This document shows positions 1 to 7,651 of a stretch of 51,463 nucleotides of DNA, piece after piece; within the stretch, counting starts at the first letter, position 1, and each line of letters starts with the position of its first letter. The position numbers and the translations under genes are program-made. The stretch comes from Flavobacteriales bacterium (GTDB taxonomy: Bacteria > Bacteroidota > Bacteroidia > Flavobacteriales_D > Crocinitomicaceae), in NCBI GenBank assembly GCA_947474675.1, contig CANJKA010000013.1:1-51463 (forward strand), in the 5' to 3' direction. Under the pieces are notes generated by a model. The model did no database searches. It saw only the letters and a program-made list of their open reading frames with translations, and was not told the DNA's origin.

Positions 1-840
1 CCTCCAATCTACAGAGAATTCAGAACATTTGACGGTCAGCTAAACAAAAACGTAATTTCTCAAAAATCAATGCATTTAGTTGCGGGTTCAGATATTTATT
101 TTAATATGTGGGGAAGAAATAAACCTTTTAAATTTACATCTGAAGTATATTATAAATATTTATGGAATGTAAATCCCTACGAAATAGACAACGTTAGAAC
201 TAGATATTACGCCAACAATGATGCTGTTGCGTATGCTTATGGTGTTGATATAAATGTAAATGGACAATTCATCAATGGAATTGAATCATTCTTTAAACTC
301 GGAGTAATGTCAACCAAAGAAGATTTGAAAAATGATTATTATTATGACTATTTCAATGCATCTGGAGAAAAAATTAACTTCACTACATCAACTGACCAAA
401 CAGCTACAGATAGTGTGAAAATTGAACCAGGATATATTCCAAGACCAACAGATCAGCGTTTTAATTTTGGAGCACTAATTCAAGACAGAATGCCTGGTTA
501 TGAAAGCATAAGTGTTCAAATGGGAGTTCAATTCGGAACGCCATTACCTTATGGTCCTCCAGATTTTAAACATTACAAAGATACTTTACGATATAAACAA
601 CCTTATTTCAGAATTGATTTAGGAATGTCTTATGATTTACTTTACAAAGAAAAAGATAATTTAAAGAAATTGAGAAAACATTTTACTGATGCAATTGTTT
701 CAGCAGAAGTATTTAACCTACTAGGATTCAACAATATATTATCAAAACAATGGATTCAAGATGTGAATGGACATTATTATTCAATTCCAAATTACTTGAC
801 ACAAAGGAGATTTAATTTAAAAATGATCCTCCGCTTCTAG
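1..840 (+). CDS. TonB-dependent receptor, C-terminal part (5' truncated by window)
   Basis: The frame is open from base 1, giving about 279 residues with no start codon in view; the internal Met at 70 is not a credible start. The sequence is rich in alternating aromatic and polar residues typical of transmembrane beta-strands. It contains a 'FEVFNLLG'-like stretch (AEVFNLLGFNN) followed by an N-x-Y-R-F-like ending (RRFNLKMILRF with terminal Phe), the hallmark of the last strand of TonB-dependent outer-membrane receptors in Bacteroidota. It would act in TonB/ExbB-driven uptake across the outer membrane; the substrate cannot be told because the plug lies outside the window. The stop codon is part of an inverted repeat (838-894). 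Could be another 22-strand barrel such as a carboxypeptidase-regulatory-like receptor. Confidence 0.8.
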   Translation, partial: PPIYREFRTFDGQLNKNVISQKSMHLVAGSDIYFNMWGRNKPFKFTSEVYYKYLWNVNPYEIDNVRTRYYANNDAVAYAYGVDINVNGQFINGIESFFKLGVMSTKEDLKNDYYYDYFNASGEKINFTTSTDQTATDSVKIEPGYIPRPTDQRFNFGALIQDRMPGYESISVQMGVQFGTPLPYGPPDFKHYKDTLRYKQPYFRIDLGMSYDLLYKEKDNLKKLRKHFTDAIVSAEVFNLLGFNNILSKQWIQDVNGHYYSIPNYLTQRRFNLKMILRF

Positions 841-894
841 CTTCGGTACTATTTTAGTTAATTTCATTAACTAAAATCACTCAGCCTGAAGCTA
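838..894 (+). terminator. Composite inverted repeat after the TonB receptor gene
   Basis: A perfect 12-bp stem (851-862 with 866-877) closes a TTC loop, and an outer 7-bp arm TAGCTTC (838-844) pairs with GAAGCTA (888-894). The outer arm includes the stop codon of the receptor gene. There is no clean T-tract, so it is either a weak terminator or a 3' mRNA stabiliser. Confidence 0.5.
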
Positions 895-943
895 TGGATA
901 ATTTTTGAGCACGATCATTAACTTGCAATAAATTACACTGAAG

Positions 944-1234
944 CTATTTATCATTTTTTTCGTGTAACTCTTTGATTCTGGTTTTTAAAGCTTTAATTTC
1001 TTTTTCATTTGAAACAATGTTTTTGTAGTCTACAAATGTTGAAATTGAATATCCTATAAACATAGAAATCGCAATTAATAGTGTCAAAGGAATATGAATG
1101 CTAAAAAACAAAAGGTTTAAATTATTGACTTCCCAATTTTGATATGCGAATAAAACAACTAAGACAAATAAGACCATCGAAAGTGCAAATTTTATCTTTT
1201 TTAATACCGTCAATGTGTTCCAATATTCTCTCAT
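944..1234 (-). CDS. LapA/DUF1049-like small inner-membrane protein
   Basis: 96 residues. Two hydrophobic segments (about 14-32 and 43-65) flank a short loop containing NNLNLLFFSIHIPLTLL, which fits the LapA pattern of an N-L-x-F turn followed by P-L-x-L-L. After the second segment comes a charged coiled-coil tail (about 68-96: NEKEIKALKTRIKELHEKN). LapA-domain proteins are implicated in lipopolysaccharide assembly in proteobacteria; the role in Bacteroidota is not known. It stands alone, divergent from efp, with a TATCTTTG box on the minus strand at 1305-1312. The family assignment is by pattern only. Confidence 0.65.
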   Translation of the reverse strand: MREYWNTLTVLKKIKFALSMVLFVLVVLFAYQNWEVNNLNLLFFSIHIPLTLLIAISMFIGYSISTFVDYKNIVSNEKEIKALKTRIKELHEKNDK

Positions 1235-1304
1235 AATGTCTATTTTTTTTGCTTTTTATTATTAAATACTTTTTTATAGGAAATTCCTTTGAAAATATAC
1301 AAAA

Positions 1305-1312
1305 CAAAGATA
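1305..1312 (-). promoter_or_regulatory. Bacteroidota -7 box for the LapA-like gene
   Basis: Minus-strand TATCTTTG, an exact match to the TAnnTTTG -7 consensus, 71 bases upstream of the start codon at 1234. It lies back to back with the efp -7 box, so the two promoters share their upstream region. Confidence 0.55.
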
Positions 1313-1333
1313 GGAGTTTTAGGACTATATCTT

Positions 1334-1341
1334 TATCTTTG
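1334..1341 (+). promoter_or_regulatory. Bacteroidota -7 box for efp
   Basis: TATCTTTG matches TAnnTTTG exactly and lies 20 bases before the efp ATG at 1362, giving a short leader of about 15 nt. I could not identify a convincing -33 TTG element. Confidence 0.65.
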
Positions 1342-1361
1342 CTCACTTTATAAAAATAAAA

Positions 1362-1928
1362 ATGGCAAATACTTCAGACATAAAAAACGGATTGTGTATC
1401 AAACACAACGACAAATTATTTCAAGTTATTGAATTTCAACATGTAAAACCTGGTAAAGGTCCTGCTTTTGTTCGTACAAAAATGCGTTCAATTGAAACAG
1501 GAAGAGTATTAGACAATACATTTTCAGCTGGACATAAAATTGATATCGTACGTATTGAAAACCGTGAATATCAATATTTATATGAAGAAGAAGATTATTT
1601 CATCTTTATGAATAATGAATCATATGAACAAGTTTCTATTGTTAAAAGCATGATTGAAAAACCAGGTTTCTTACAAGAAGGAATGATTTGTAATATTCTA
1701 TTTCATGCAGAAGAAGAACTTCCATTAGTTGTTGAGCTTCCAATGCATATTATTTCTGAAATTACTTATACAGAACCAGGTGTAAAAGGTGATACAGCAA
1801 CAAACTCTATGAAAGCTGCAACTATTGCTACTGGAGCTGAAGTTAAAGTTCCACTTTTCATTGATATGGGTGAAGTTATTAAAATTGATACTCGTACAGG
1901 AATATATGTAGAACGAGTTAAAAAATAA
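1362..1928 (+). CDS. efp: Translation elongation factor P
   Basis: 188 residues, the normal EF-P length. EF-P binds between the P and E sites and rescues ribosomes stalled on polyproline. The N-terminal KOW-like domain shows the conserved PGKG loop (residues 30-33) whose Lys32 sits at the position modified in many bacteria, followed by FVRTKMRS. The middle and C-terminal OB domains follow (IVERVKK-type ending, GDTATNSMKAATIATGAEVKVPLFI at about 143-167, the EF-P signature). No modification enzyme gene is adjacent. Its own promoter (1334-1341) and terminator (1949-1974) make it a single-gene unit. Confidence 0.97.
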   Translation: MANTSDIKNGLCIKHNDKLFQVIEFQHVKPGKGPAFVRTKMRSIETGRVLDNTFSAGHKIDIVRIENREYQYLYEEEDYFIFMNNESYEQVSIVKSMIEKPGFLQEGMICNILFHAEEELPLVVELPMHIISEITYTEPGVKGDTATNSMKAATIATGAEVKVPLFIDMGEVIKIDTRTGIYVERVKK

Positions 1929-1948
1929 TCGTTTATTTTAACGAAATT

Positions 1949-1974
1949 AAGGGAATCGATTGATTCCCTTTTTT
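1949..1974 (+). terminator. Rho-independent terminator of efp
   Basis: AAGGGAATC, loop GATT, then GATTCCCTT: a 9-bp perfect stem running into a T-run, 20 bases after the efp stop. Confidence 0.85.
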
Positions 1975-2035
1975 ATTGTCGAATAATTCATTGTTTGACA
2001 GATTGAATATACTATTTTTGATTAAAAATTGAAAC

Positions 2036-3430
2036 ATGCATAAAATGATTGATTTTTCAGATATTACATTCTTCACTTCTCTTTTAGGTGATCGTTGTCT
2101 AACAGACATCGATATTTTAAGAGAATATGGTCATGACGAAACAGAAGATTTTGTCTTTCCAGCTGATGTAGTTTTAAAACCTGAAACGGTTGAAGAAGTT
2201 TCTAAAATCATGAAATATGCATTTGACAATTCTATCATCATTACACCTTCAGGAGCAAGAACTGGACTTAGTGGTGGTGCTTTACCTATTTATAAAGGAA
2301 TTGCTCTTTCCATGGAACGTTTCAATAAAATACTTTTAATCGACGAAAAAAATCACCAAGTAACCTTAGAACCTGGAGTTATAACTGAAGTATTACAAAA
2401 TACAGTTAAAGAAAAAGGGTTGTTCTATCCTCCAGATCCTGCAAGTAAAGGAAGTTGTTTTATTGGCGGGAATGTATCTGAGAATTCTGGAGGACCAAAA
2501 GCCGTTAAATACGGAGTTACAAAAGATTATGTTTTAAATCTAGAAGTTGTCCTACCAAATGGAGAAATTATTTGGACTGGAGCAAACGTAATAAAAAACG
2601 CTACAGGTTATAATTTGACACAATTAATTGTAGGAAGTGAAGGAACATTGGCGATTATTACTAAAATTGTTTTACGACTTATCCCCCACCCTACGACGGA
2701 TTTATTGATGTTGGTTCCATTTTTTGATGCGCAAAAAGCTTGTGAAGCGGTTGCTGCAATTTTTAGAGCGGGAATTACACCAAGTGCTTTAGAATTCATG
2801 GAGCGAGATGCATTGATTTATACTCAAAAATTCATCAATGAAGATTCTGTTGTCGTTGGAGATAATCATGCTGCACATTTATTAATTGAAGTAGACGGTT
2901 TTGACAATGATATTTTAATGCAAGATTGTGAAAAAATCATGTCTGTATTAGAAAATTTTGAAACAGATGAAATACTATTTGCTGAAAGTCAAGCTCAAAA
3001 AGATAGTCTTTGGAAAATTAGAAGAAAATGTGCTGAAGCCGTAAAATCTCAATCGATTTATAAAGAAGAAGATACTGTTGTTCCGAGATATGAATTACCA
3101 CAAGTGTTATTTCATGTCAAAAGAATTGGTGAGCAATATGGATTTAAATCGGTTTGTTATGGTCATGCTGGTGATGGGAATCTTCATATTAATATCCTAA
3201 AAGGAGATTTAACTGATAATCAATGGGAAAATGAACTACCGAAAGCAATTCGAGAATTATTTACTGAAATTGTAAAATTAGGAGGGACAATCTCTGGTGA
3301 ACATGGAATTGGATTAGTTCAGAAATCGTATATGGATATCGCATTCAGTGAAGTAAGTTTGAATTTAATGCGAGAAATTAAAAATGTATTTGATCCAAAA
3401 GGAATTTTGAATCCTGGGAAAATATTCTAA
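2036..3430 (+). CDS. FAD-linked 2-hydroxyacid dehydrogenase (GlcD / D-lactate dehydrogenase type)
   Basis: 464 residues, typical length for single-subunit GlcD/LDH-type flavoenzymes that oxidise D-2-hydroxy acids (glycolate or D-lactate) and pass electrons to the respiratory chain. The FAD_binding_4 domain holds the PP-loop-like PSGARTGLSGGALP (71-84) and later GGNVSENSGGPKAVKYG (about 144-160). The C-terminal FAD-oxidase domain shows the metal/substrate motif GHAGDGNLHIN (376-386), GEHGIG (about 420-425), and the standard ending NVFDPKGILNPGKIF. A second ATG three codons in (2045) could also be the start. It stands alone between efp and convergent membrane genes; the substrate cannot be chosen from sequence. 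Confidence 0.9.
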   Translation: MHKMIDFSDITFFTSLLGDRCLTDIDILREYGHDETEDFVFPADVVLKPETVEEVSKIMKYAFDNSIIITPSGARTGLSGGALPIYKGIALSMERFNKILLIDEKNHQVTLEPGVITEVLQNTVKEKGLFYPPDPASKGSCFIGGNVSENSGGPKAVKYGVTKDYVLNLEVVLPNGEIIWTGANVIKNATGYNLTQLIVGSEGTLAIITKIVLRLIPHPTTDLLMLVPFFDAQKACEAVAAIFRAGITPSALEFMERDALIYTQKFINEDSVVVGDNHAAHLLIEVDGFDNDILMQDCEKIMSVLENFETDEILFAESQAQKDSLWKIRRKCAEAVKSQSIYKEEDTVVPRYELPQVLFHVKRIGEQYGFKSVCYGHAGDGNLHINILKGDLTDNQWENELPKAIRELFTEIVKLGGTISGEHGIGLVQKSYMDIAFSEVSLNLMREIKNVFDPKGILNPGKIF

Positions 3431-3493
3431 TTACTATGCGCATTGTATCGTAAGAAATAAACTTTAAAATGGATGTTATGAAATTGATTAAAA

Positions 3494-4387
3494 TCACCAT
3501 TCAATTATGATAGATGGTTTTGGTTTCATTTTTAATAAATTAGTATAATCAAACAACCTATAATCTGTGTATACTTTACCATCAATTAAAAAAGTTGCAT
3601 TTTTAATAAGTGGAAAAATATCATTTTGAAAGTTTGTTTTTTGATTATTATAATATTTAATATGATGAATATGATAAATAAAATTGCTTTGAGAACGAAG
3701 TTCATTAGAACAGTTTTGTAAACTACAATAATATACAATTTCTTTTTTAATATCTGTTATGTATCCATTACCCTCATCTGAATAACATTTCCCTATATTT
3801 ATTATTACTAATTCATTTGTTTTGGGGTCAAAAATACTTTTTATAACTACAGTAGAAGAATCATTTGTAATCCCTCTTAAAATAAGTACAAATGTCTCTT
3901 CCGTCTTAGAAGAGACAAGTTCTAAGTATACTTTTATTAGTACTGGTTGTTTTTGATTAAAATTATTTGGATTCAGTTCTGAATACTTATTGCTTAATTG
4001 CAATATTGAACTTTCTATTTTTTTCACTTCAGATATTTCAAAAGTTTTATTTGGTGAATAAAGAGAAAAAGAATCTTTTAATTCACTCTTTAAAATAAAT
4101 TTATCCAATTTAAATTTGATAAATTTATTTATCACGCTAGCAGGTTGCCCTTTTAAATAAACAAATTGACGTTCAACACGTGAAATTCCATTTGACTTCC
4201 AGGAGTTTATTTGTTTTTTAGCTTTCTGATTCTCAATTGAACCTAATACGATAATAAAACCTATCCCGCCTAATACACCTATCAATGAAACATTAACTCC
4301 CTTATTATTCGATTTGGATAAAAAAACAACAAATAATGTTATAAAAACTATGATAAGTAAGAAAGAAAATAGATATAACAGTATCAT
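3494..4387 (-). CDS. Hypothetical membrane-anchored protein, downstream paralog of a tandem pair
   Basis: About 297 residues. The ATG at 4387 is preferred to the TTG two codons earlier (4393). Two hydrophobic segments lie at the N terminus (about 1-25 and 33-52), followed by a polar domain of about 240 residues of no recognised family. A stretch around residues 170-195 (GITNDSSTVVIK...FDPKTNEL) matches GVLSNDSSCIVYDGYLNPSTKT in the upstream neighbour, so the two are probably diverged tandem duplicates. The neighbour's stop abuts this start, indicating co-transcription. The soluble domain is probably periplasmic or cytoplasmic depending on topology; function unknown. Confidence 0.7.
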   Translation of the reverse strand: MILLYLFSFLLIIVFITLFVVFLSKSNNKGVNVSLIGVLGGIGFIIVLGSIENQKAKKQINSWKSNGISRVERQFVYLKGQPASVINKFIKFKLDKFILKSELKDSFSLYSPNKTFEISEVKKIESSILQLSNKYSELNPNNFNQKQPVLIKVYLELVSSKTEETFVLILRGITNDSSTVVIKSIFDPKTNELVIINIGKCYSDEGNGYITDIKKEIVYYCSLQNCSNELRSQSNFIYHIHHIKYYNNQKTNFQNDIFPLIKNATFLIDGKVYTDYRLFDYTNLLKMKPKPSIIIEW

Positions 4388-4393
4388 AATCAA

Positions 4394-5278
4394 TTAATAA
4401 TTAAAAAATTCACGTAACATAATATCTCCATTTTCTTTAATTTTACTTACTTTATAAAAAGGAATAAATGCACCTTCAAATAGGACTGCCTTTGTTTGTT
4501 GATCTTTTCGAAATGCAAGCTTTTTTGTATTGAATCTCGCTATTTTTTGAGCTTGCCAATATATTAAATCTACTCTCAAACCTGAAGATGAATTAGTTAA
4601 ATCCAAAAATTTACTAGGGGATTCATATTGAGAATAATTATTATGAGTAGTAACAATCAATTCTTCTGGACGAAAACCTGTCCAATAAATTGTTTTAGTC
4701 GAAGGGTTCAAATAGCCATCATAGACTATACAACTACTGTCGTTTGATAAAACACCTGAAACATGAATCAATTGATCGCTAATCGGAACAACGAATTTAA
4801 TACTGTTCACCCAATTTACCTGCTTCTTAAAGCGAGACAGTCTTAAAAAATCAAGTGCTTTAAAAGGAGATTTTTTCCCTTCTTTTAAATTCATTTCATT
4901 GACCAATCTATCTTCAAAAGAAGCAATCGATAATTTCAAATCCTCTCTGCATTTTTCATAAATTACAAATGAATCAATAACAAGTGTTTTTTTAATTCTA
5001 TCGATCTCTTCTTGAATAAGTATATTAGCTGCTCCTTTAGGTGTATTTTCTACCGTTTCCTTCCAATTCTTTTTCTGTATCATTTTTTTTTGCTCCATTG
5101 AATCATTATAAGAATAATATGATCCATTGTTACAGCTTCGAAACCCCATAAAAACAGAAATTATTGAAATACCAAAAATAAAAACTCCCGTTATACGAAT
5201 ATTATCAAAGAATAGAAAAACGATTCCAACTACAACCCCTATAGAACCAAATAACATTAAATAAATACTATCCATCAT
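4394..5278 (-). CDS. Hypothetical membrane-anchored protein, upstream paralog of a tandem pair
   Basis: 294 residues starting MMDS; the second ATG (5275) could be the true start. Two hydrophobic segments (about 5-24 and 28-46) are followed by FRSCNNGSYYSYNDS and a polar domain of about 235 residues. The middle contains GVLSNDSSCIVYDGYLNPSTKT, which resembles the matching region of the downstream gene. The C-terminal part contains a beta-rich FEGAFIPFYKVSKIKENG. No catalytic motif is recognised. It heads a two-gene unit; the SRP RNA gene lies upstream on the same strand but ends in its own T-tract. Confidence 0.7.
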   Translation of the reverse strand: MMDSIYLMLFGSIGVVVGIVFLFFDNIRITGVFIFGISIISVFMGFRSCNNGSYYSYNDSMEQKKMIQKKNWKETVENTPKGAANILIQEEIDRIKKTLVIDSFVIYEKCREDLKLSIASFEDRLVNEMNLKEGKKSPFKALDFLRLSRFKKQVNWVNSIKFVVPISDQLIHVSGVLSNDSSCIVYDGYLNPSTKTIYWTGFRPEELIVTTHNNYSQYESPSKFLDLTNSSSGLRVDLIYWQAQKIARFNTKKLAFRKDQQTKAVLFEGAFIPFYKVSKIKENGDIMLREFFNY

Positions 5279-5405
5279 GTTTTGATTAGAATTAATTTAA
5301 AAGTAGTTAATAAAGCTTTTGATTCAAATGATTTGAAATTTCATTAAAAGATAAAACCTAAGCTTTTGAAAAAAATTAAATTGGGATTTTTTTTGTTGAC
5401 ATTTA

Positions 5406-5418
5406 ACAAAAAAAAGAG
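5406..5418 (-). terminator. T-tract ending the SRP RNA transcript
   Basis: Immediately 3' of the closing SRP stem the minus strand reads CTCTTTTTTTTGTT. The GC-rich terminal stem of the RNA followed by eight T acts as an intrinsic terminator. Confidence 0.65.
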
Positions 5419-5514
5419 GGGTAAGCTGATTATATCGCACCGCTCAACTTCCGACCTTTGCTACGTTCCCGTCCTGGAGGAATTGGAAGGAGCTGGTCGT
5501 ATAAGACTTACCCC
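5418..5514 (-). ncRNA. ffs: Signal recognition particle RNA, small bacterial type
   Basis: The minus strand yields a 97-nt RNA whose ends pair (GGGGUAAG with CUUACCCC). The apical region reads CCAGGACGGGAACGUAGCAA (plus-strand 5458-5477): the GGAA tetraloop, with the CAGG and GUAGCA sides of the symmetric loop that binds the Ffh M domain. The remainder folds back along the helix (GACCAGCUCC with the complementary purine-rich side). A TACTTTTG box at 5520-5527 and a TTG at 5547-5549, 19 bases apart, form a promoter that places the 5' end at about 5514. A T8 tract follows the 3' end. An open frame exists across this locus on the other strand but is not a protein gene. Confidence 0.9.
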
Positions 5515-5519
5515 AGCCA

Positions 5520-5549
5520 CAAAAGTAGTCAGTTTTTTCAGAACGACAA
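5520..5549 (-). promoter_or_regulatory. Promoter of the SRP RNA gene
   Basis: Read on the minus strand: TTG (5547-5549), 19-base spacer, TACTTTTG (5520-5527). This matches the Bacteroidota TTG/TTTG -33 and TAnnTTTG -7 arrangement, and is the clearest complete promoter in the window because the RNA 5' end is fixed by its terminal stem. Confidence 0.75.
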
Positions 5550-5594
5550 CCTATTTATCATTTATTTTTAAAATATTTTTAATTTAATTTTTAA

Positions 5595-5625
5595 ACAAAA
5601 AAAAATCCACTCGTCTGAGTGGATT
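5595..5625 (-). terminator. Terminator of the ferredoxin gene
   Basis: AATCCACTC (5604-5612), loop GTCT, GAGTGGATT (5617-5625): 9-bp perfect stem, followed on the minus strand by a run of nine or more T. It lies just 3' of the ferredoxin stop. Confidence 0.85.
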
Positions 5626-5646
5626 AACTTGTATAATACGAGCATT

Positions 5647-5994
5647 TTACAAATGCATAAAGTCTTTTTTCGCTAATAATTCTGTTTCAGATTCTCTGTA
5701 ATCAGCATCATCTATACAACAATCAACTGGACAAACAGCAGCACATTGAGGTTCATCATGAAAACCAACACATTCTGTACATTTATCTGTAGCAATAAAA
5801 TACACATCCATATCTTTTGGCTCAAAAGCAAAATCAGCCTCTATTTCATCACCGTCTAGAGTTGTAATCATTCCTGTTAAAGAAGTTCCATCAGAATAAC
5901 GCCATTCAGCACCACCTTCGTATATTGCATTGTTTGGACATTCTGGCTCACATGCACCGCAATTAATGCATTCGTCTGTAATAATTATTGCCAT
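5647..5994 (-). CDS. 2[4Fe-4S] ferredoxin
   Basis: 115 residues. Cluster motif one is C9-x2-C12-x2-C15-x3-C19-P. Motif two is C72-x2-C75-x8-C84-x3-C88-P, the Alvin/YfhL-type pattern with a longer second loop. About 50 residues between the motifs form an insert ([13 protein letters not shown]...), common in the ferredoxin that accompanies acyl-CoA reductase in Bacteroidota genomes. It carries electrons in the cytoplasm; the partner is not shown. It is divergent from the acyl-CoA reductase gene, with a minus-strand -7 box at 6034-6041 and a strong terminator. Confidence 0.92.
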   Translation of the reverse strand: MAIIITDECINCGACEPECPNNAIYEGGAEWRYSDGTSLTGMITTLDGDEIEADFAFEPKDMDVYFIATDKCTECVGFHDEPQCAAVCPVDCCIDDADYRESETELLAKKDFMHL

Positions 5995-6033
5995 TTTACC
6001 TGTATATTAAATTTTGATTTTTATTTTAAAGTA

Positions 6034-6041
6034 CAAAGATA
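6034..6041 (-). promoter_or_regulatory. -7 box for the ferredoxin gene
   Basis: Minus-strand TATCTTTG, an exact TAnnTTTG match, 40 bases upstream of the ferredoxin ATG. Confidence 0.6.
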
Positions 6042-6467
6042 AGAAGCTAAAATGGATTAAAGGATTGATTTCAGAATTATTTTTTTTAACTGCTACCAAT
6101 AATTTACTATATCAACTACCTTTCAATCACACTTAATTGTGTCATTTATACATAAGAAATTTGACAAATAGATTTCTAACTTCGGCACTAAAGAACACTT
6201 TAAAAAAATAGCAGTTTATTCATTAACAGAATCTTACTTTTTGGCATCGCCCCAAAAAGTAAGCAAAAAGGTCTAGCACTTAACAAATTAAATTACCCTT
6301 TACGATCAAAAACGTGAAATTTCAAAAACTCATCTCAAAGAAAAATCGGGATTCAAACAGTTCGAAATTCTTTCACTTTTTCAATCAATGGGTCCCAATA
6401 TAATTTATTAGGTACGAGTTCAAACTTCGATTTATCAGTTTTTATTCATAAAATCAAAACAGTTTCT
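6042..6467. other. Intergenic stretch between ferredoxin and acyl-CoA reductase
   Basis: About 430 bases without a credible gene. The recognisable content is the 12-bp hairpin at 6233-6263; the rest is AT-rich and unassigned. Confidence 0.6.
6233..6263. repeat. 12-bp perfect hairpin, likely a relic of a dispersed repeat
   Basis: CTTACTTTTTGG (6233-6244) pairs perfectly with CCAAAAAGTAAG (6252-6263) around a CATCGCC loop, then continues GCAAAAAGGTC. Similar 'TTACTTTTTTGG...CCAAAAAAGTAA' hairpins are common between genes in Bacteroidota (general knowledge). Neither neighbouring gene ends here, so a terminator role is unlikely. Confidence 0.6.
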
Positions 6468-6475
6468 TAATTTTG
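6468..6475 (+). promoter_or_regulatory. -7 box directly before the acyl-CoA reductase GTG
   Basis: TAATTTTG matches TAnnTTTG and ends 5 bases before the GTG at 6480. By the SRP gene's spacing (6 bases from the last G to +1), transcription would begin on or next to the start codon. Confidence 0.5.
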
Positions 6476-6479
6476 TAAC

Positions 6480-7532
6480 GTGAAAAAAGAAAATGAAATT
6501 AAGGGATTTGTTCAATTAGGAAAACTAATGATTGCCCTTGGAAAAGAAGAAGCTTGGACTGGATTTTCAATTGGAGCTACAGAAGATGAATATTCAAGAA
6601 TTCAAAATGTTATCGCCCGTCAATTTTCTTATAATGGGTGGTTTTCAAAAGAAAACGTATTGCAATCATTAAATTCATTGGGAGAACTTTTAACAGAAGA
6701 AAAATTAACAAATTGGTTAAAAGACTACTCCTTTACTTCTACCCCAAGCCGAGTTGGAATTATAATGGCTGGAAATATACCCCTCGTTGGATTTCATGAT
6801 TTTCTTTGTGTCCTCCTTTCTGGTAATATTGCTGTCTGTAAATTAAGTTCTGATGACAATACACTATTACCTGTTTTAGCTGAACATTTAATTCAATTTG
6901 CCCCCACTTTAAAAGAAAGAATTATTTTTTCAATGGGAAAATTAGGCGAAATTGAGGCTATTATTGCAACTGGAAGTGATAATTCAGTTCAATATTTCGA
7001 ACAATACTTTGGGAAATACCCTCATTTATTTAGAAAAAACAGGACTTCAATTGCCATTTTTACAGGAAATGAAACAAAAGAAGAATTAACTAAATTAGGA
7101 ATTGACATCTTTAGTTATTTCGGTTTAGGCTGCCGCAATGTTTCCCATCTTTTACTTCCAGATGGATTTGAGTTAAATCGATTTTTTGAAGCAATAGTTG
7201 ACTTCCACACTATTGTCAACCATCATAAATATGCTAATAATTACGATTATAACAAAGCTGTTTATTTGATGAATTTAATGGAAATTTTAGACAATCATTT
7301 TGTTTTATTAAGAGAAACGGATGAATTATTCTCTCCTCTTTCTATGGTCCATTATCATTATTATTCAGAACAATCTGAAGTTGATACTTATTTAGAAAAT
7401 CATTCAGATAAAATTCAAGCTGTAATAGGTCAAAAATACATTCCTTTTGGAGAAGCACAAGCACCTAAGTTAACAGATTATGCTGATGGAGTTAACGTAA
7501 TGGAATGGTTAAAAGATTTAAATCACAAATAA
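6480..7532 (+). CDS. LuxC-like acyl-CoA reductase
   Basis: 350 residues. This is the aldehyde-dehydrogenase-fold family that reduces acyl-CoA or acyl thioesters to aldehydes with NAD(P)H. Motifs: a nucleotide-binding-region stretch GIIMAGNIPLVGFHDFLCVL (93-112) and FGLGCRNVSHLL (214-225), where Cys218 is at the nucleophile position. The start is GTG: an in-frame stop lies at 6468-6470, and the next Met is residue 17, inside the conserved N terminus. No luxD/luxE or luciferase genes are near, so bioluminescence is not implied. The divergent ferredoxin is the only functional hint. Physiological substrate unknown. Confidence 0.85.
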   Translation: MKKENEIKGFVQLGKLMIALGKEEAWTGFSIGATEDEYSRIQNVIARQFSYNGWFSKENVLQSLNSLGELLTEEKLTNWLKDYSFTSTPSRVGIIMAGNIPLVGFHDFLCVLLSGNIAVCKLSSDDNTLLPVLAEHLIQFAPTLKERIIFSMGKLGEIEAIIATGSDNSVQYFEQYFGKYPHLFRKNRTSIAIFTGNETKEELTKLGIDIFSYFGLGCRNVSHLLLPDGFELNRFFEAIVDFHTIVNHHKYANNYDYNKAVYLMNLMEILDNHFVLLRETDELFSPLSMVHYHYYSEQSEVDTYLENHSDKIQAVIGQKYIPFGEAQAPKLTDYADGVNVMEWLKDLNHK

Positions 7533-7651
7533 TCTTTTCCTAATTCATATCTAGTAATATTCTTATAATATAAGTCGAAAAAAAATATAACTCGAAAAAA
7601 AAATAGAATTTAAAAAGAATTTTAAAAAAGCCAATGAAAAATTACGAGCTT

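Noticed and set aside
1122..1346. 74-residue minus-strand frame overlapping the LapA-like gene
   Set aside because: Overlaps the LapA-like gene in another frame and crosses both promoter boxes.
5366..5587. 73-residue open frame on the plus strand
   Set aside because: It runs antisense across the SRP RNA gene; its mid-section is the RNA's complement and it resembles no protein.
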